From positions 1-5,854 of the forward strand of contig CAZDQE010000088.1 of the NCBI GenBank assembly GCA_964507395.1: DNA of 5,854 bases, written 5' to 3'. Every line of letters starts with the position of its first letter. The stretch's first letter is position 1. The notes below the pieces were generated by a model that made no database searches, was not told the DNA's origin, and saw nothing but the letters and a program-made list of their open reading frames with translations. The position numbers were made by a program, and so were the translations under genes. Positions 1-5,664 of the stretch are shown one piece after another. This DNA is from SIG575 sp964507395 (GTDB lineage: Bacteria > Bacillota > Clostridia > Oscillospirales > Acutalibacteraceae).

Positions 1-82
1 CTGACGAAAAAATTTCTAAACATATTTTATACAATAGGTTTTTAGAAGTCCCCTGTAAATAATTTCCGAGAGGAGAAAAAAT

Positions 83-2479
83 ATGAAAAAAACAAACAAA
101 CTTATAAGCATACTGCTTGCAGTGGCAATGATTATGTCACTCGTGCCGATGAATTTATCGGTCTCGGCAGCACCTGACACAGATTACAACGGCTATTATA
201 AAATAACCAATGCCGGTAATCTTGCTTGGTTTGCATGCCTCGTTGTGGGTGACACCTCACAGTCAGGCATCACAGAAGCAGAGCCTGATGCAAAAGCAGT
301 TCTTACTGCCGATATTGACATCACGGTTTTGGCTAAAACACTCGGCAAATCGTGGGTAGGTATCGGTACAACAGAAATTCCTTTTACAGGTATTTTTGAC
401 GGCAACGGCTACACAATCAAAGGCTTGACAACTGATACTAACCTTACAAAATCAGCGGTTGCAACTGTCGCTGTTGATACGGAGAAGCAGGGCTTGTTTG
501 GTGTTATCGGCGAGGGCGGTGTTGTCCGTGACGTTGTTGTTGAAGGAACTGCAACTCTTTCCGATACTATCAAGTACGGCGGAATCTGCTCCGAAAACAA
601 TGGCACTATTGAAAATGTACTTTCTATGGTTACTGTTACAGGCGGCAATAATGCTGATGTAATTTGCCACACAAACAACGGCACAATTACAAACAGCTTT
701 ACAAATCAGACAACTTCCGTGGCATCGGGCGTAACCACCGTTGATGCAGCTGCACTTGCAGACGGCAGTGTAACTTATGCTCTCGGCGCATCATTCGGTC
801 AGACTATCGGAACAGACCTTCAGCCTGTTCATTTCAACGGTGAAAATACTGTTTATAAAGCTGGTGACACTTATACAAACATCGAGCCTGAATATGTTGC
901 AAGTGTAACAGATGCAGACGGAAATGAAATAGAGGGCTCGCCTTATCTTACTTTTGCTGATGCTGCCACAGCCGCACTGGCAAACAAAAACAGCACACTT
1001 AAATTATTGGACAACGCTGATGGTTGTTATGTCAGAGTCTCATCTCCGTTTACTCTGAACCTGAACGGATATACACTTGATATGGGCGATGAAAACTTTG
1101 ATATTGGTTTAGTACTCGATGGCAAGGAATGCCATCTGACTGTAACCGACACTTCTGAAGCGGAAACAGGAAAAATTGTAAGTGCGGATTCTTCCTGTGC
1201 GTTTTATGTAGGTTATTCAGCCTCTCCCGGAAAACTTACTGTTCTTAACGGCACTGTAGAATATAATTATGAAAATGGTGCTGCTATCAGATTATCAGAC
1301 AAAGGTGTAGTAGAAATAAAGGGCGGCACTTTTATGAATAGCGCATCTCCTGAGATTTATATCAACAATTGGAGAAATAACTTTGAAGGCTCCATTGATA
1401 TCAGCGGCGGCACTTTCCCGGAAGGCTTTGATATGAAGGTGTATTCATCTAATTACACAAGTACAGAAAATTTTCTTGCAGATTTACTTGCAGACGGTTG
1501 CTTTTACCGTGATGAAAAAGGTAATATCGTTGAAGTTGCAGAAGATGCAACAGTGATTGATACTTATGTTAAAGTGGTAAAAGGCGCAAATCTTTCAATT
1601 GAAGCAGATGTAACTCTCAGAGAAACAGAATTTGAATTTACAGGCGAAGAAATAACACCCGAAATTCTTGTTACTGTTAATGGTAAAGCTGTTGAAAGTA
1701 AAGATTTCTTTGATATTGCTTACGAAAACAATATTAACGCAGGTACAGCCATAGTTACGGTAAGCGGAAAAGAAGACACAGGCTTTACGGGAAATGTTAC
1801 TCTGGAATTTACAATTCTTCCCAAGAAAGTTGAAGTAATCTGGTCTGCGAGCGTAGGTTCTGAAGATAATATTACTACTGTGCAGGCATGCTATTATGAT
1901 GTCAATGACGAAGTGATTGTGCTTGATGTTGAAAACGGTGTCAATTCAGAGCCCGGAGTATACATAGCTTCGGCAGTAATTGAAGATGCAAACTATGTTG
2001 CTGAAAACCTCACTTACAAATACATAGTTTATGGTGATAAATCACTTTCAGGCACAGTTACAAGTTTCAATTCAGAAACTGACGAAGTGACACTTCTTCT
2101 TTACAAAGAGGGAGACAGAGAAAACGCTTATGAAGTTACTGTAACAGGCACTTCTGCAGAATATGTTTTTGCGAGAATAGGCGAAGGAACATATATTCTC
2201 GAAGTTTCCAAAAACAACCATGTAACAAGAACTTATGAAGTTACTGTTGACGGTGAAGAAGATGTTCAGGACGCAAAAATTCATCTTAAAGGCGATATCA
2301 ACGGCGATGGCAGAGTGAACACAATTGATGTTTCCCGTGCAAATGCTCATGCAAAAGGCAGATCTCCGCTCAGCGGTTATGAGCTTGCTTGCTGTGATGT
2401 AACAGGTGACGGAAAGGTTAACACAATTGACGTTGCAAAAATTAACTCACATGCAAAGGGTGTAGTGACTCTTTGGTAA
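83..2479 (+). CDS. Secreted modular protein with GLUG-type region, beta-helix-like region, Ig-like modules and C-terminal type I dockerin
   Basis: Predicted exported 798-residue protein that may dock onto a cohesin-bearing scaffold or cell surface; no catalytic domain is recognised. The start has an AGGAG site at 71-75, 7 bases before the ATG. Residues 1-30 form a signal peptide (KK-containing n-region, hydrophobic core, cleavage near VSAA). Residues about 39-255 resemble GLUG-motif proteins: an ITNAGNLAWF opening, FTGIFDGNGYTIKGL, GLFGVIGEGGVVRDV near 137, two NNGTI turns, and a closing FGQTIGTD segment. Residues about 288-455 carry LNLNGYTL and two GGTF turns, suggesting a right-handed beta-helix. 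Residues about 510-580 and 581-650 look like Ig-like/MBG-type modules (FEFTGEEITPEI, NAGTAIVTVSG). Residues 655-735 resemble a carboxypeptidase regulatory-like module. Residues 737-798 form the dockerin, with calcium loops DINGDGRVNTID and DVTGDGKVNTID; the second has Thr at loop position 3 instead of Asn. It could be an adhesin, structural protein or carbohydrate-binding protein. The domain outline is confident, the function unknown. Confidence 0.93.
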   Translation: MKKTNKLISILLAVAMIMSLVPMNLSVSAAPDTDYNGYYKITNAGNLAWFACLVVGDTSQSGITEAEPDAKAVLTADIDITVLAKTLGKSWVGIGTTEIPFTGIFDGNGYTIKGLTTDTNLTKSAVATVAVDTEKQGLFGVIGEGGVVRDVVVEGTATLSDTIKYGGICSENNGTIENVLSMVTVTGGNNADVICHTNNGTITNSFTNQTTSVASGVTTVDAAALADGSVTYALGASFGQTIGTDLQPVHFNGENTVYKAGDTYTNIEPEYVASVTDADGNEIEGSPYLTFADAATAALANKNSTLKLLDNADGCYVRVSSPFTLNLNGYTLDMGDENFDIGLVLDGKECHLTVTDTSEAETGKIVSADSSCAFYVGYSASPGKLTVLNGTVEYNYENGAAIRLSDKGVVEIKGGTFMNSASPEIYINNWRNNFEGSIDISGGTFPEGFDMKVYSSNYTSTENFLADLLADGCFYRDEKGNIVEVAEDATVIDTYVKVVKGANLSIEADVTLRETEFEFTGEEITPEILVTVNGKAVESKDFFDIAYENNINAGTAIVTVSGKEDTGFTGNVTLEFTILPKKVEVIWSASVGSEDNITTVQACYYDVNDEVIVLDVENGVNSEPGVYIASAVIEDANYVAENLTYKYIVYGDKSLSGTVTSFNSETDEVTLLLYKEGDRENAYEVTVTGTSAEYVFARIGEGTYILEVSKNNHVTRTYEVTVDGEEDVQDAKIHLKGDINGDGRVNTIDVSRANAHAKGRSPLSGYELACCDVTGDGKVNTIDVAKINSHAKGVVTLW

Positions 2480-2487
2480 TAAAAATA

Positions 2488-2514
2488 ACAGCAGAGTCCG
2501 TCAGACTCTGCTGT
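2488..2514 (-). terminator. Perfect 11-bp hairpin, best read as the leftward terminator of the oxidoreductase gene
   Basis: ACAGCAGAGTC (2488-2498) pairs perfectly with GACTCTGCTGT (2504-2514) around a 5-base loop. On the plus strand it is followed by GCAAAAATCTC, with no U-tract. On the minus strand it is followed by a T-rich run (complement of 2479-2487, TATTTTTAT). It therefore fits intrinsic termination of leftward transcription from the gene ending at 2577, even though it lies directly after the dockerin gene's stop codon. Confidence 0.65.
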
Positions 2515-2540
2515 GCAAAAATCTCTTGATAAAACGAAAA

Positions 2541-2574
2541 TGAGAGTTCAGACCGAGCTCTCATTTTTGTTTTT
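2541..2574 (+). terminator. Intrinsic terminator of the dockerin-protein gene, possibly bidirectional
   Basis: TGAGAGTTC (2541-2549) pairs with GAGCTCTCA (2555-2563) around a 5-base loop. It is followed by TTTTTGTTTTTG, a good U-tract for rightward transcription. An A-rich run upstream (2531-2540) extends the pairing and gives a U-rich run on the other strand. The stem has one G-U wobble in the plus-strand RNA (2547 with 2557), which becomes a C-A mismatch in the minus-strand RNA. The hairpin is thus better suited to rightward termination, with weaker leftward use possible. Confidence 0.75.
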
Positions 2575-2576
2575 GC

Positions 2577-3668
2577 TTAATCTTCTTCACCGTATGCGTT
2601 TTCGTAAATCTTAACTTCCTTATGAATGTTTGATGAGCGGTAAATACCGTCCATGATTTTCGAGGTGAGAACTGCTTTGTCGATAAATGACTGATTAGGC
2701 TCTCTCGTAAAGCATGAGTTTACAAATGAATCTATTTCATTTCTGTACATGTCTCTCATTTTGAACTGTGGTTTTTCTTCAATAAGAGCGCCGTCTTTTG
2801 CGGTATAGTAGGTGAAATATCCGCAGTAATTAAGTCTGATACCGCCTTTGTCGCCCATGAAATCTATGTATGTTTCTTTAATACCGATGTTCTGCGCCCA
2901 GGCACCGTTGAAAGTGATAGTGGGACCTTCTGTTCTGACAATTCCTGTAACGGAATCATCAACATCAAATGTTCCGTTTTCAACATCAGATGTTTCTTCT
3001 GCCCACATGCCTTCATAAACATAGTTTTTCATGTCTTTACCAAGTTTGCAGAATGCTTCGCCGCTGGCTGTCAGAGGTTTGGGGTCTCCGCAACAATAAA
3101 GAATGAGGTCAAGATAGTGTACGCCCCAGTCAATGAGTGCACCGCCGCCTGATGATGCAAAGGTTGTGAAGTCACCGCCCAGACCGGGAATTGAACGGTG
3201 AGCGCGGAAAGATGCATAAACATGGTAAACCTCGCCTAAATCACCGTTTTCAATCATCTTCTTAACGCGGTTAACTGAATCGTTATAGCGGTTAACAACA
3301 CCGATTGAAAGCATTCTGCCTGTTTCTTTGGCAACCTCCTGCATCTGAAGAGCTTCCTTCAGTGTTCTTGCGGCAGGCTTTTCGCAGAGAACATCTTTGC
3401 CTGCTCTCATGAAATCTATTGAGATCATTGCGTGATGGTCGTTATGTGTGCAGACAGAAACTGCATCAATATCGTCACTGTTCACGATTTCTTTGTAGTC
3501 ATAAATTGCTTTACCGCAGCCGTATTTTTCTACCGCTGCATCAGCTCTTTCGGGAATAATATCGCAGAAATATTTGATTTCCGCATTCTCATTTGCCATA
3601 TAGCTCGGAATATGTGCACTGTTGGCAATATTACCGCAGCCTATAACTGCAACTCTTAATTTTGACAT
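2577..3668 (-). CDS. Gfo/Idh/MocA-family NAD(P)-dependent sugar oxidoreductase
   Basis: Predicted 363-residue cytoplasmic dehydrogenase of a family that oxidises or reduces hydroxyl/keto groups of sugars, inositols or glycosides. The N-terminal Rossmann fold is clear: VAVIGCGNIANSAHIPSY with glycines at 10 and 12, and an acidic Asp36 after the second strand, which in this fold usually favours NAD over NADP. The family EKP motif is at 96-98 and contains the expected lysine. The C-terminal substrate domain carries GGGALIDWGVHYLDL, with Asp180 and His184 in the usual catalytic positions. The length is normal for the family. I chose the ATG at 3668 because GGAGG at 3676-3680 sits 7 bases upstream of it; a start 11 codons earlier would have to be translated through that site. 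The gene is divergent from two TIM-barrel enzymes and shares their control region, suggesting a joint pathway. The substrate is unknown; an inositol dehydrogenase-like or 3-keto-glycoside-forming activity is possible but not shown. Confidence 0.94.
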   Translation of the reverse strand: MSKLRVAVIGCGNIANSAHIPSYMANENAEIKYFCDIIPERADAAVEKYGCGKAIYDYKEIVNSDDIDAVSVCTHNDHHAMISIDFMRAGKDVLCEKPAARTLKEALQMQEVAKETGRMLSIGVVNRYNDSVNRVKKMIENGDLGEVYHVYASFRAHRSIPGLGGDFTTFASSGGGALIDWGVHYLDLILYCCGDPKPLTASGEAFCKLGKDMKNYVYEGMWAEETSDVENGTFDVDDSVTGIVRTEGPTITFNGAWAQNIGIKETYIDFMGDKGGIRLNYCGYFTYYTAKDGALIEEKPQFKMRDMYRNEIDSFVNSCFTREPNQSFIDKAVLTSKIMDGIYRSSNIHKEVKIYENAYGEED

Positions 3669-3675
3669 GTTTTTT

Positions 3676-3680
3676 CCTCC
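3676..3680 (-). promoter_or_regulatory. Shine-Dalgarno site that sets the oxidoreductase start at 3668
   Basis: Reads GGAGG on the minus strand, 7 bases before ATG 3668. The longer in-frame ATG at 3701 lies upstream of this site and almost on top of the predicted leftward transcription start near 3700, so it is unlikely to be used. Confidence 0.85.
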
Positions 3681-3694
3681 TTGAAATAGAGTTA

Positions 3695-3723
3695 TTGACA
3701 AAAATTATCATATCAGTTATAAT
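3695..3723 (+). promoter_or_regulatory. Consensus sigma-A promoter for the two TIM-barrel genes
   Basis: TTGACA at 3695-3700 and TATAAT at 3718-3723 are separated by exactly 17 bases, a 12/12 match to the consensus. Transcription should start near 3730, giving a leader of about 45 bases before ATG 3775. Such a perfect promoter would be strong unless held down, which fits the inverted repeat lying over its predicted start site. Confidence 0.85.
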
Positions 3724-3735
3724 CAAATTTGTAAA
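3707..3735 (-). promoter_or_regulatory. Leftward sigma-A promoter for the oxidoreductase gene
   Basis: On the minus strand TTTACA (complement of 3730-3735) and TATGAT (complement of 3707-3712) are 17 bases apart. Transcription would start near 3700, about 31 bases before ATG 3668. The promoter overlaps most of the rightward one, and its -35 box is part of the left arm of the inverted repeat. An alternative -10, GATAAT at 3704-3709, has a poorer 20-base spacing. Confidence 0.65.
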
Positions 3736-3750
3736 TAGTTTTACAAATTT
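3725..3750. promoter_or_regulatory. Perfect inverted repeat, candidate operator shared by the divergent genes
   Basis: AAATTTGTAAA (3725-3735) and TTTACAAATTT (3740-3750) are exact reverse complements separated by the 4 bases TAGT. The palindrome begins 2 bases after the rightward -10 box, covers that promoter's predicted start site, and includes the leftward -35 box. A dimeric repressor bound here could block both promoters. The symmetry is seen directly; the operator role is inferred, and the regulator is not in the window. In RNA it could also form an AU-rich hairpin at the 5' end of the rightward transcript. Confidence 0.7.
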
Positions 3751-3774
3751 TTTTCATAAAAGAGGTAGATTTAT

Positions 3775-4647
3775 ATGTACAAATTTCCCGTTGGTGTAAT
3801 CGTTGACAGCTTCAGACTTCCTATGGCTGAGGCAGTAAAAAAAGCAAAAGAAGTAGGTGCACAGGGCATTCAGGTCTATGCATCACGCGGTGACATGGCT
3901 CCCGAAAATATGACTCCTCAAAAAATCAGCGAGTTCAAAAAGCTTGTCAGTGATAACGGTCTCGTGATTTCTGCACTTTGCGGTGACCTCGGCGGCGGTG
4001 GATTTGTTCATCCCGACAGAAATGCCGAAAAGATTGAAAAATCAAAGAGAATTCTTGACCTTGCAAAAGAACTCGGCACCGATATTGTTACAACTCATAT
4101 CGGTGTTGTACCTGCTGATTCAAGCAGTGAAAGGTATAAAATCATGCAGCAGGCTTGTTTTGAACTGAGCTCTTACGCTGATACTATTCAGTCACATTTC
4201 GCAGTTGAAACAGGTCCCGAAAAATCAATCATTCTTAAAAAATTCCTTGATTCTCTCGGCTCAAGAGGTGTAGCTGTCAACCTTGACCCTGCAAACCTTA
4301 TCATGGTTTCAGGCGATGCTCCCGTCGAAGCAGTTTACAACCTTAAGGATTATATCGTACATACTCATGCAAAGGACGGTTACATGCGTTTTTATGAAAA
4401 TCCCGAAATTGTTTACGGTATGCCGGGTGCCCGTGAAATGGCTGACGGTGAGCATGCAATTGAAGGCGATTCATACGAGGAAGTACCGCTCGGTACAGGT
4501 TCTGTTCCGTTCCCGTATTATCTCAAGGCTCTTGAAGAGATCGGCTACAAAGGCTTCCTTACAATTGAAAGAGAAGTCGGCGAAGACCCTGCAAAGGATA
4601 TCGGTTTAGCGGTTAAGTATCTTAATGATATTATGAATGAGGCATAA
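3775..4647 (+). CDS. Sugar isomerase/epimerase-like TIM-barrel protein (AP endonuclease 2 / xylose isomerase-like superfamily), first of pair
   Basis: Predicted 290-residue cytoplasmic metal-dependent enzyme acting on a sugar or sugar derivative. An AGAGG site at 3761-3765 lies 9 bases before the ATG. The barrel layout is visible: GVIVDSF at strand 1, GAQGIQVYA at strand 2, VISALCGDLGG at strand 3 and IVTTHIG with His108 at strand 4. Likely metal ligands follow in the usual order: Glu145 (AVETG), Asp171 (NLDPAN), His198 (HTHAKDG) and Glu265 (LTIERE). Between the His and the last Glu is an insert of about 40 residues (about 203-240), which may form a lid over the active site. It is the first gene after a consensus promoter and lies 3 bases before a second TIM-barrel gene. 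Family members include tagatose/allulose epimerases, inosose dehydratase/isomerase and enzymes acting on 3-keto-glycosides, so the exact reaction is open. The fold is confident, the substrate unknown. Confidence 0.92.
   Translation: MYKFPVGVIVDSFRLPMAEAVKKAKEVGAQGIQVYASRGDMAPENMTPQKISEFKKLVSDNGLVISALCGDLGGGGFVHPDRNAEKIEKSKRILDLAKELGTDIVTTHIGVVPADSSSERYKIMQQACFELSSYADTIQSHFAVETGPEKSIILKKFLDSLGSRGVAVNLDPANLIMVSGDAPVEAVYNLKDYIVHTHAKDGYMRFYENPEIVYGMPGAREMADGEHAIEGDSYEEVPLGTGSVPFPYYLKALEEIGYKGFLTIEREVGEDPAKDIGLAVKYLNDIMNEA
4639..4642 (+). promoter_or_regulatory. Shine-Dalgarno site embedded in the end of the upstream gene
   Basis: GAGG lies inside the last codons of the first TIM-barrel gene, 8 bases before ATG 4651. 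With stop and start codons only 3 bases apart, this points to translational coupling and roughly matched production of the two proteins. Confidence 0.7.
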
Positions 4648-4650
4648 GGT

Positions 4651-5517
4651 ATGAAGTTTTCAGTAACATCTTACAGCTTTCAGAAGCTTATAAATTCAGG
4701 CGAGTATTCTCAGCTTACGCTTGTTGAAAAGGTTAAGGACATGGGCTTTGATGCCATTGAGTTTACAGACCTTATCGTTCCCGAAGGAAAAACAGAGCTT
4801 GAATATGCAAAACAGATCCGTGAGGAAGCGGACAGAATAGGCATTGAAATTTCAAGCTATACTGTCGGTGCCGATATGCTCAACGGTTCAGACGGCGACC
4901 TTGACAAGGAAATTGAAAGAATAAAAGGAAAGGTTGACGTAGCAGAGGTTCTGGGAACGAAATTTATGCGTCACGATGCAGGCTGGGGATATAAAGACGA
5001 GAGAAAGTCATATATGGGCTTCAATGAGGCTCTTCCCGTATTTATCAAAGGTTGCAAGGCAGTCACCGAATATGCAAAGACAAAAGGCATTGTGACTATG
5101 ATTGAAAATCACGGATTCTTCTGTCAGGATTCAGACAGAGTTGAAAAAATCGTATGCGGAGTAGGCGACCCGAATTTCGGTGTGCTTTTCGATTGCGGAA
5201 ACTTCCTCTGTGCAGACGAAAATCCCGTGATTGCGGCAGGTAAGCTGGCAAATTATGTAAAATATGTTCACGCAAAGGATTTCTTAATCCGCAGCGGAAT
5301 GCTCTATGACCCGGGTTGCGGTTTCTTCCGCACAAGAGGCGGAAATTATCTGCGCGGTACAATCGTCGGACAGGGTGATGCTCCTGTTAAGCAGTGCATA
5401 GAGGTTATTAAAAATTCAGGCTATGACGGATATTTCAGTGTTGAGTTTGAGGGCATTGAAGATAATATCCCGGCTGTTGAGCAGGGACTTGTAAATCTTA
5501 AACTGTTTGCTGAATAA
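4651..5517 (+). CDS. Sugar isomerase/epimerase-like TIM-barrel protein (AP endonuclease 2 / xylose isomerase-like superfamily), second of pair
   Basis: Predicted 288-residue cytoplasmic metal-dependent enzyme. It opens with MKFSVTSYSF, a common start for this superfamily, followed by MGFDAIEFTD (31-40) and IEISSYTVGADM (65-76). Likely metal ligands are Glu152 (MIENHG), Asp181 (LFDCGNF), His207 (YVHAKD) and Glu265 (SVEFEG); His108 and His154 line the same face. A loop at about 211-240 is rich in Gly and Arg (including FFRTRGG) and may bind substrate. It shares the HAKD and GY-x-G-x-x-x-x-E signatures with the preceding gene, but overall similarity by eye is low, so the two are distant relatives with probably different steps rather than a recent duplication. 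It is cotranscribed with its neighbour and followed by a terminator. Possible roles are epimerase, isomerase, inosose dehydratase-like lyase or keto-glycoside-cleaving subunit; sequence alone does not decide. Confidence 0.92.
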   Translation: MKFSVTSYSFQKLINSGEYSQLTLVEKVKDMGFDAIEFTDLIVPEGKTELEYAKQIREEADRIGIEISSYTVGADMLNGSDGDLDKEIERIKGKVDVAEVLGTKFMRHDAGWGYKDERKSYMGFNEALPVFIKGCKAVTEYAKTKGIVTMIENHGFFCQDSDRVEKIVCGVGDPNFGVLFDCGNFLCADENPVIAAGKLANYVKYVHAKDFLIRSGMLYDPGCGFFRTRGGNYLRGTIVGQGDAPVKQCIEVIKNSGYDGYFSVEFEGIEDNIPAVEQGLVNLKLFAE

Positions 5518-5538
5518 AACCTGAAATTAAATATAAAC

Positions 5539-5573
5539 AGCAGGATATTTGCGGATATCCTGCTATTATTTTA
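5539..5573 (+). terminator. Intrinsic terminator of the TIM-barrel operon
   Basis: AGCAGGATAT (5539-5548) pairs perfectly with ATATCCTGCT (5555-5564) around the 6-base loop TTGCGG. It is followed by ATTATTTTACC and then more T-rich sequence. The U-tract is interrupted, but position and stem strength fit an operon end 22 bases after the stop codon. Confidence 0.75.
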
Positions 5574-5593
5574 CCTATTTTTCTTTTTTGTAC

Positions 5594-5622
5594 TTGTTTT
5601 TTATACAATAAGATGTTATTAT
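5594..5622 (+). promoter_or_regulatory. Probable sigma-A promoter of the last, truncated gene
   Basis: TTGTTT at 5594-5599 and TATTAT at 5617-5622 are 17 bases apart. The expected start near 5629 gives a leader of about 36 bases before ATG 5665. The surroundings are AT-rich, so other -10 boxes such as TACAAT at 5604-5609 are possible. Confidence 0.5.
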
Positions 5623-5664
5623 ATACCTATGTTGAAAAAACAAAAATAAAAAGGAGTATTTTTT

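Noticed and set aside
1..28. Promoter for the dockerin gene, CTGACG at 1-6 with TATTTT at 23-28
   Set aside because: The match is weak (4 of 6 in each box, 16-base spacing), and the true promoter may lie partly outside the window, so it was not listed as a feature.
54..61. TGTAAATA upstream of the dockerin gene, shared with the left arm of the 3725-3750 palindrome
   Set aside because: Only 8 bases match and there is no opposing arm, so it is not a second operator copy.
196..684. Antisense reading frames of 69-91 codons inside the dockerin gene (196-405, 409-684, 452-670) and a plus-strand frame at 459-662
   Set aside because: They lie inside a clearly coding gene, have no convincing ribosome sites, and their translations look like shadow sequence with no recognisable family.
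2127..2247. Exact 16-base repeat CTTATGAAGTTACTGT at 2127-2142 and 2232-2247
   Set aside because: It encodes two similar beta-strand segments (YEVTV) in the same module, so it is most simply a coding similarity rather than a mobile or regulatory repeat.
2072..2350. Antisense reading frame of 92 codons over the dockerin end
   Set aside because: It is opposite well-defined carboxypeptidase-regulatory-like and dockerin coding sequence, and its Phe/Asn/Ser-rich product looks like a shadow.
3432..3659. Plus-strand frame of 75 codons opposite the oxidoreductase N-terminus
   Set aside because: It is antisense to a conserved Rossmann domain, and its Ile/Asn/Cys-rich product matches nothing recognisable.
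3669..3701. Longer start for the oxidoreductase, adding 11 residues
   Set aside because: The extension would be translated through a perfect GGAGG site placed for ATG 3668, and the family normally begins just before the first Rossmann strand.
3983..4609. Plus-strand out-of-frame ORFs (3983-4168 and 4283-4609) inside the first TIM-barrel gene
   Set aside because: They overlap conserved metal-ligand coding sequence and lack their own ribosome sites.
5096..5362. Antisense frame of 88 codons in the second TIM-barrel gene
   Set aside because: It is an Arg/Leu-rich shadow of a conserved gene with no ribosome site.
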